DNA of 9,763 nucleotides, from the NCBI GenBank assembly GCA_023415395.1, contig JAEZKN010000528.1:1-9763 (forward strand), read 5' to 3'. The position numbers and the translations under genes are program-made. Below are positions 5,860 to 9,763 of this stretch, in pieces. The stretch is from Actinomycetes bacterium. Lineage in GTDB: Bacteria > Actinomycetota > Actinomycetes > Propionibacteriales > Nocardioidaceae. Position 1 is the first letter of the stretch. Every line of letters starts with the position of its first letter. The notes beneath the pieces are model-generated. The model made no database searches and was not told where the DNA came from. It saw only the letters and a list, made by a program, of their open reading frames with translations.

Positions 5860-7236
5860 GTGACGACGACCAGCGCCCCGGAGGCCGGCAGCCTCCAGAA
5901 GGGGCTCAAGCAGCGGCACCTGACGATGATCGCGATCGGCGGGGTGATCGGGGCCGGCCTGTTCGTCGGGTCGGGCGCGGTCATCGCGGAGACCGGTCCG
6001 GCGGCGTTCCTCTCCTACGCCGTCACCGGGCTGCTGATCGTCCTGGTCATGCGGATGCTCGGCGAGATGGCGACCGCGCACCCGACGACGGGCTCGTTCT
6101 CGGAGTACGCGCGCACCGCGCTCGGCGGCTGGGCGGGCTTCTCGACCGCGTGGCTCTACTGGTACTTCTGGGTGATCGTCGTCGGCTTCGAGGCGGTCGC
6201 CGGCGCGGAGATCATCCGCTACTGGGTCGACCTGCCGCTCTGGCTGGTGGCGCTCGCCCTCATGGTGCTGATGACCGCCACCAACCTGATCTCGGTGCGG
6301 TCCTACGGCGAGTTCGAGTACTGGTTCGCCAGCATCAAGGTCCTCGCGATCATCGCGTTCCTCGTCCTCGGCACGCTCTTCGTGGTCGGGCTCTGGCCGG
6401 ACAAGGACTTCGACGTCAGCCTGATGACCAGCGAGGGCGGCTTCCTGCCGATGGGCGTCGGCGCCATCTTCTCCAGCATCGTCGTGGTCGTCTTCTCGAT
6501 GGTCGGCGCCGAGATCGCGACGGTCGCCGCCGCGGAGTCCGACGACCCCGAGCGCGCGGTGGCGCGGGCGACGCAGTCGGTGATCCTGCGCGTGGCCACG
6601 TTCTTCGTCGGCTCGATGCTCCTGATCGTGCTCATCGTCCCGTGGAACGCCAGCGAGATCGGGGACTCTCCCTACGTCGCCGCGTTCACCGAGATGGGCA
6701 TCCCGCACGCCGACGACGTGATGAACGCCGTCGTGCTCACCGCCGTCCTCTCGTGCCTGAACTCCGGGCTCTACACGGCCTCACGGATGGTCTTCGTCCT
6801 CGCCGACCACGGCGAGGCCCCGCGAGCCCTGACCAAGGTCAACGGCCGCGGCGTCCCGGTCGGCACGATCCTGACCTCGACGCTGGTCGGCTTCCTGTGC
6901 GTGATCGCGGCCTACGTCTCGCCCGACACCGTGTTCCTCTTCCTGCTGAACTCCTCCGGCGCGGTGATTCTCTTCGTCTACCTGCTGATCGCGATCAGCC
7001 AGCTGATCCTGCGGCGGCGTACGCCGAAGGACCAGCTGGTGGTGAAGATGTGGGCCTACCCGGTGCTCACCGTCGCCGCGATCGCCGGCATCGTGGTGAT
7101 CCTCGTGCAGATGGCGCTCACCGACGACACCCGCTCGCAGCTGCTGCTCAGCCTGCTCTCGTGGGTCGTGGCGCTGCTGGCCTTCGCCGTGATGCGGCGC
7201 CTCTCCCGCGACCGGGAGCCCGCCGCTACGCGATGA
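5860..7236 (+). CDS. Amino acid permease, GabP/AAT type (APC superfamily)
   Basis: Proton-coupled amino acid importer of the inner membrane, 458 aa, close to the usual 450-470 for this family, with about 12 hydrophobic segments. The N-terminus carries the APC motif IAIGGVIGAGLFVGSG (24-39), preceded by the amphipathic LQKGLKQRHLTM typical of GabP/AroP/LysP. Other family blocks are GEMATAHPTTGSFSEYA, FSMVGAEIATVAAAESDDPERAVARA and LNSGLYTASRMVF. Substrate cannot be read from sequence; GabP-like members take gamma-aminobutyrate and related amino acids. The GTG at 5860 gives the typical MTTTS beginning, but the GGAGG Shine-Dalgarno runs straight into it, so spacing is poor. GAGGG at 5843-5847 is 12 nt away. 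The end overlaps the convergent amidinohydrolase by 11 bp. Nearness to that enzyme suggests the permease may bring in its substrate (inference). Confidence 0.9.
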   Translation: MTTTSAPEAGSLQKGLKQRHLTMIAIGGVIGAGLFVGSGAVIAETGPAAFLSYAVTGLLIVLVMRMLGEMATAHPTTGSFSEYARTALGGWAGFSTAWLYWYFWVIVVGFEAVAGAEIIRYWVDLPLWLVALALMVLMTATNLISVRSYGEFEYWFASIKVLAIIAFLVLGTLFVVGLWPDKDFDVSLMTSEGGFLPMGVGAIFSSIVVVVFSMVGAEIATVAAAESDDPERAVARATQSVILRVATFFVGSMLLIVLIVPWNASEIGDSPYVAAFTEMGIPHADDVMNAVVLTAVLSCLNSGLYTASRMVFVLADHGEAPRALTKVNGRGVPVGTILTSTLVGFLCVIAAYVSPDTVFLFLLNSSGAVILFVYLLIAISQLILRRRTPKDQLVVKMWAYPVLTVAAIAGIVVILVQMALTDDTRSQLLLSLLSWVVALLAFAVMRRLSRDREPAATR

Positions 7237-8110
7237 GCACCTCGCCGCCGGGGACGGCCGGCAGGTCGCGACCGATCCGCACGTCGACCGGGTTGGTCAG
7301 GCAGCGGATGGAGCCGCCGCCCTTGTGGAACTCGGACAGGTCGACCACGACGACCTCGAAGCCCCACTCCTCGAGCTGCGCGCGCACGCGGTCGGGGCAG
7401 GCCGGCATCACCACGAACCTCCCGATCACGATCGAGTTGGCGCAGAAGGTCAGGAGCGCCTCGTCCTCGGTGAGCACCAGCGGCTCGGGCACGAGGTCGA
7501 GCAGCGCGGCGGCCGAGGCGTCGTCGAGCGCCGCCGGGCACACCAGGGCGCGGCGGTCGTCGAGCGGGCAGAAGGCCAGGTCGAGGTGGTACATGCCGGG
7601 GTGGGTGATCCGCACGCCCCGGACGCGCACGCCGAGCTCGACGGCCAGGTGCTTGAGCGCGAGCTCCTCGGTGCGCGGGCCGTAGCCCACGACGAGCGCG
7701 TCGCCGAACGCGAAGGCGTCGCCGGCCTCGAGGTGCGCGCCGACGCCGTCGCGCCCGACGTAGGACGTCGTGAACCCGCGCGCGGCGAACCACGGCTGCG
7801 CGGAGGCGGTCTCCATCCGGCGCTCGGCGTAGCGCATGTGGGACATCACGGCGTGCCGGCTGCCGTCCTCGCGGACCAGCCCGAGGCCGAGGTTCATCGC
7901 GTAGACCATGTCGGGCGCGTCCGCGCGCTGCGGGAGGACGTCGACCGTGCCGCCGAGACGCTCGACGGTCGCGACCAGCTCCCGCCACTGCGACATCGCC
8001 AGCGCCGGGTCGGGCTGGTCGGCAGGGTCCATGAACGGGTTGATGACGTAGTCCACGCGGAAGTGCGTCGGCTCGACCATGACGTAGTGGCGGCCCCAGG
8101 ACAGCTCCAT
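7226..8110 (-). CDS. Amidinohydrolase, DDAH / arginine-deiminase-like (guanidino-group modifying fold)
   Basis: Cytoplasmic enzyme of the amidinotransferase / dimethylargininase superfamily, 294 aa, which hydrolyses the guanidinium carbon of arginine-like substrates through a covalent Cys intermediate; dimethylargininase yields citrulline and a methylamine. Seen: DMVYAMNLGL (67-76), where this superfamily carries its substrate-binding Asp and Asn; HLEAGDAFAF (126-135) with the Glu-x-x-Asp pair; catalytic His175 in GMYHLDLAF; and catalytic Cys270 in HKGGGSIRCLTNPV. All expected catalytic residues are present. Start: ATG at 8110, preceded by GAGGGAGGG 4 nt upstream; the in-frame GTG at 8125 lies in that ribosome-binding site and is rejected. 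It is divergent from a GntR regulator with an operator between them, and its 3' end overlaps the permease gene. Exact substrate (methylated arginine, arginine or another guanidino compound) is unknown. A DDAH-like role is most likely. Confidence 0.85.
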   Translation of the reverse strand: MELSWGRHYVMVEPTHFRVDYVINPFMDPADQPDPALAMSQWRELVATVERLGGTVDVLPQRADAPDMVYAMNLGLGLVREDGSRHAVMSHMRYAERRMETASAQPWFAARGFTTSYVGRDGVGAHLEAGDAFAFGDALVVGYGPRTEELALKHLAVELGVRVRGVRITHPGMYHLDLAFCPLDDRRALVCPAALDDASAAALLDLVPEPLVLTEDEALLTFCANSIVIGRFVVMPACPDRVRAQLEEWGFEVVVVDLSEFHKGGGSIRCLTNPVDVRIGRDLPAVPGGEVLIA

Positions 8111-8136
8111 GGATCCCTCCCTCACCGATTGCTAGG

Positions 8137-8147
8137 TTGTCTGACAA
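8137..8147. promoter_or_regulatory. Putative operator for the GntR/FadR-type regulator
   Basis: TTGTCTGACAA is a perfect 11-bp palindrome about a central T and matches the TNGTNNNACNA form bound by FadR-subfamily GntR proteins. A repeat of TCTGACA follows 8 bp on (8140-8146 and 8148-8154), which may be a second half-site. On the minus strand TACACT (8166 to 8161) is a good -10; transcription would start near 8154, placing the operator just downstream of the amidinohydrolase start point, where a bound protein would block it. It lies 27 nt before the regulator gene, so autoregulation is also likely. Confidence 0.65.
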
Positions 8148-8173
8148 TCTGACATCGGCGAGTGTAGAGCAGA

Positions 8174-8884
8174 ATGACCCCCATGACGACCGACCCGGGG
8201 GCCCGTCCGTTCGGGACCCTCCACCTCGAGCTCTCCTCGACGGTCGACCGGGTCGCCGAGGAGCTGCGCCGTGCGGTCTTCGACGGCGAGCTCGCCTCCG
8301 GCACGCCGCTGCGCGAGGTCGCGCTCGCCGAGTCGCTGGGCGTCTCCCGGCCCACGGTGCGCGAGGCGCTCACCGTGCTGGTGGCCGAGGGGCTGGCCAC
8401 CCGCGAGCCGAACCGGGGCGTCTCGGTCTCCACCCCCGACCCCGACTCGGTCCGCGACGTCTGCCGGGCCCGCTGGGTGCTGGAGGGCGCCGGCGTGCGC
8501 CGGTGGCGCGAGGCCGAGGAGGAGCAGCGGGACGCCGTGCGCACCTCGCTGGTCCGCTACACGAGCGCGGTGCGCGCGGGGGCGTCGTACCAGGAGCTCA
8601 ACGAGCGGCACCTGGCCTTCCACGTCTCGCTGGTCGGGCTCACCGGCTCGCCGCGGCTGGTCGCGATGGCCGAGAGCCTCATGGTCGAGCTCAAGCTGGC
8701 GCTCGCCCAGGTCGACCGCATCCGCCGCAACGCCCACGACCAGGCCGAGAGCCACACCCAGCTGGTCATGCTCCTCGAGCGGGGCGACCTCGACGGTGCG
8801 TCGGCGTTCCTGGAGCGGCACCTCGCCGACGCCGAGACCTCGATCCTCGGCGCGCTCGGCCTCGGCGGGCCGCTCACCCTCTAG
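8174..8884 (+). CDS. GntR-family regulator, FadR subfamily (FCD ligand domain)
   Basis: Metabolite-responsive DNA-binding regulator, 236 aa. Residues about 21-88 are the GntR winged helix: VAEELRRAVFDGELASGTPL, then LAESLGVSRPTVREALTVL and a wing ending EPNRGVSV. Residues about 94-225 form the all-helical FCD domain. Histidines 150 (LAFH), 194 (AESH) and 216 (LERH) fit the metal-binding triad, so a carboxylic-acid or amino-acid type ligand bound through a metal ion is expected. It is divergent from the amidinohydrolase with a matching operator between them, so it probably represses that gene and itself until the substrate or product binds (inference). Start: ATG at 8174 or, nine bases later, ATG at 8183. 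Neither has a clear Shine-Dalgarno, and the difference is three residues. The stop TAG also forms part of the next gene's promoter hexamer. Confidence 0.9.
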   Translation: MTPMTTDPGARPFGTLHLELSSTVDRVAEELRRAVFDGELASGTPLREVALAESLGVSRPTVREALTVLVAEGLATREPNRGVSVSTPDPDSVRDVCRARWVLEGAGVRRWREAEEEQRDAVRTSLVRYTSAVRAGASYQELNERHLAFHVSLVGLTGSPRLVAMAESLMVELKLALAQVDRIRRNAHDQAESHTQLVMLLERGDLDGASAFLERHLADAETSILGALGLGGPLTL

Positions 8885-8887
8885 GCT
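8882..8887 (+). promoter_or_regulatory. Candidate -10 element for leaderless transcription of the PF04020 gene
   Basis: TAGGCT is followed by GCAGGG and GTG at 8894, a 6-nt spacing. TAG is the stop codon of the GntR gene. Compared with the site before the aminotransferase gene (TAGGGT-GCAGCC-ATG), 11 of 15 bases agree. Confidence 0.55.
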
Positions 8888-8893
8888 GCAGGG

Positions 8894-9295
8894 GTGGGTT
8901 TCCTCAAGTTCATCGGGTGGCTCGCCACCAACTTCGTCGCGCTGGCCGCGGCGGTGTGGATCTTCGACGGCATCGGCTTCCCCGGCCCCCAGGGCTGGGA
9001 CGAGATCGCCGACCACTTCTGGGCGCTGCTCTTCGTCGCCCTGCTGCTGGGCATCGTGAACTCGTTCGTGAGCCCGATCATCAAGTTCCTCTCGATCCCG
9101 TTCATCATCGTGACGCTCGGCCTGATGCTGCTGGTGATCAACGCGCTGATGCTGCTGTTCACCGAGTGGCTGGCCGGGCTCTTCGACTCGACCTTCTACG
9201 TCCACGGCTTCTGGAACGCCGTCGGTGGCGCCATCGTCATCACGGTCGTCACCTGGATCGTCGGCCTGCTCTTCGGTGACGCCCAGGACGCCTGA
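8894..9295 (+). CDS. Small membrane protein of the phage_holin_4_2 (PF04020) family
   Basis: Membrane protein of 133 aa with four predicted transmembrane stretches at about 5-25, 43-62, 66-92 and 106-127. The pattern 'GIVNSFVSPIIKFLSIPF' followed by 'TLGLMLLVINALML' is the signature of the PF04020 family. Despite the family name these are ordinary chromosomal proteins found in many bacteria, and no phage genes are near. The function is unknown; I infer only a membrane location. The GTG at 8894 is the only start that keeps the first helix, and GCAGGG touching it is too close to act as a Shine-Dalgarno. It follows the GntR gene by 9 nt and overlaps the phosphatase by 20 bp. Confidence 0.85.
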   Translation: MGFLKFIGWLATNFVALAAAVWIFDGIGFPGPQGWDEIADHFWALLFVALLLGIVNSFVSPIIKFLSIPFIIVTLGLMLLVINALMLLFTEWLAGLFDSTFYVHGFWNAVGGAIVITVVTWIVGLLFGDAQDA

Positions 9296-9761
9296 GCCGC
9301 GGCGGCCCGGCACCTACCGGGTCGCCCTGGTCTGCCTGGGCAACATCTGCCGCTCCCCGATGGCGCACGTCGTCCTCGAGGAGCGCCTGGCCGGCGCCGG
9401 CCTCGCCGACCGGGTCGAGGTGACCAGCTCGGGCACCGGCGGCTGGCACGTCGGCAACCCGATGGACAGCAGGGCCGCGGCGACGCTGACCCGCGCGGGG
9501 TACGACGCCTCCCGGCACCGGGCGCGCCAGTGGGCCGGCAACGAGGCCGACCTGACCCTCGCCATGGACGCCCAGAACCTCGCCGACATCGGCGGCCGCA
9601 GCGACCGGGTGATGCTCTTCCGCGACTTCGACCCGGACGACCCCGGTGGCGACGTACCGGACCCGTACTACGGTGGAGACTCCGGTTTCGAGGAGGTCCT
9701 CGCGATGGTCGAACGAACGGCAGCCGCCCTGGTCGCCGAGCTGGGCGAGCGGACGACGTGA
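9276..9761 (+). CDS. Low-molecular-weight protein-tyrosine phosphatase
   Basis: Cytoplasmic phosphatase that removes phosphate from protein tyrosines, 161 aa, about the length of mycobacterial PtpA. The catalytic P-loop is CLGNICRS (20-27), a C-X5-R motif with Cys20 as nucleophile and Arg26 binding phosphate. The general acid is Asp129 in DVPDPYYGG (126-134). SSGTGGWHVG (51-60) is the usual loop after the second strand. Start: GTG at 9276, inside the end of the PF04020 gene, is the only initiator giving a family-sized N-terminus; the next candidates are past the P-loop, and the frame open to 9225 is only a shadow of the membrane gene. No Shine-Dalgarno is seen, so translation probably depends on ribosomes finishing the upstream gene. 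The stop shares GTGA with a possible GTG start of a further gene at 9758, beyond the window. Confidence 0.93.
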   Translation: MTPRTPEPRRPGTYRVALVCLGNICRSPMAHVVLEERLAGAGLADRVEVTSSGTGGWHVGNPMDSRAAATLTRAGYDASRHRARQWAGNEADLTLAMDAQNLADIGGRSDRVMLFRDFDPDDPGGDVPDPYYGGDSGFEEVLAMVERTAAALVAELGERTT

Positions 9762-9763
9762 CC

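Noticed and set aside
5256..5984. VanZ start at 5984 with a 56-residue N-terminal extension
   Set aside because: The extension overlaps the start and first helix of the permease and is not like VanZ proteins. GTG 5816 or ATG 5789 fits family size and promoter position.
3900..7685. Open frame of 1261 codons on the plus strand
   Set aside because: It crosses five recognised genes on both strands, and its product is low-complexity Arg/Asp/Gly/Pro with no domains. It is a high-GC shadow frame.
8894..9295. Prophage remnant suggested by the 'phage holin' family name
   Set aside because: No phage structural, integrase or lysin genes are near, and PF04020 proteins are ordinary chromosomal membrane proteins.

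Overview
The window is a stretch of chromosome from a high-GC Gram-positive bacterium, almost certainly an actinobacterium. Third codon positions are nearly all G or C, GTG starts are common, and several genes carry the actinobacterial leaderless-promoter signature. The gene families (actinobacterial-type PDH E1 alpha, GH3 hydrolase with a KHFPGLG motif, Xi-class GST-fold reductase) fit a Nocardioides-like organism. The genus is inference. Nothing looks recently acquired: I found no transposase, integrase, tRNA, CRISPR array or prophage block, and the 'phage holin' family gene belongs to a housekeeping family.

Layout. (1) 1-857, minus: 5' part of the E1 alpha subunit of a pyruvate or branched-chain 2-oxoacid dehydrogenase, running off the left edge. 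(2) 858-1120: divergent control region. (3) 1121-1900, plus: regulator with a TrmB-like sensor part and a C-terminal LuxR-type HTH. (4) 1912-1963: a 13-bp perfect inverted repeat between convergent genes, a likely bidirectional terminator. (5) 5816 down to 1977, minus: VanZ-family membrane protein, Pat/HisC aminotransferase, secreted GH3 hydrolase and glutathionyl-hydroquinone-reductase-like protein. (6) 5860-7236, plus: GabP-type amino acid permease, overlapping tail-to-tail by 11 bp with (7) 8110-7226, minus: a DDAH/arginine-deiminase-like amidinohydrolase. (8) 8174-8884, plus: FadR-type GntR regulator divergent from it, with a TTGTCTGACAA operator between them. (9) 8894-9761, plus: PF04020 membrane protein and low-molecular-weight tyrosine phosphatase.

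How the parts may work together. The permease, amidinohydrolase and GntR regulator look like a small module for uptake and hydrolysis of an arginine-type guanidino compound; the substrate is not determinable here. The LuxR/TrmB-like regulator is placed to control the dehydrogenase operon. The other genes are individual housekeeping functions.

The most notable pattern is in transcription. Five genes (VanZ, aminotransferase, GH3, GST-like, PF04020) have a TANNNT -10 hexamer exactly 6 or 7 nt before the start codon and no usable Shine-Dalgarno. In two of them the -10 hexamer begins with the TAG stop codon of the gene upstream. I saw no clearly novel multi-gene system; this is mainly an ordinary core region with some informative details.
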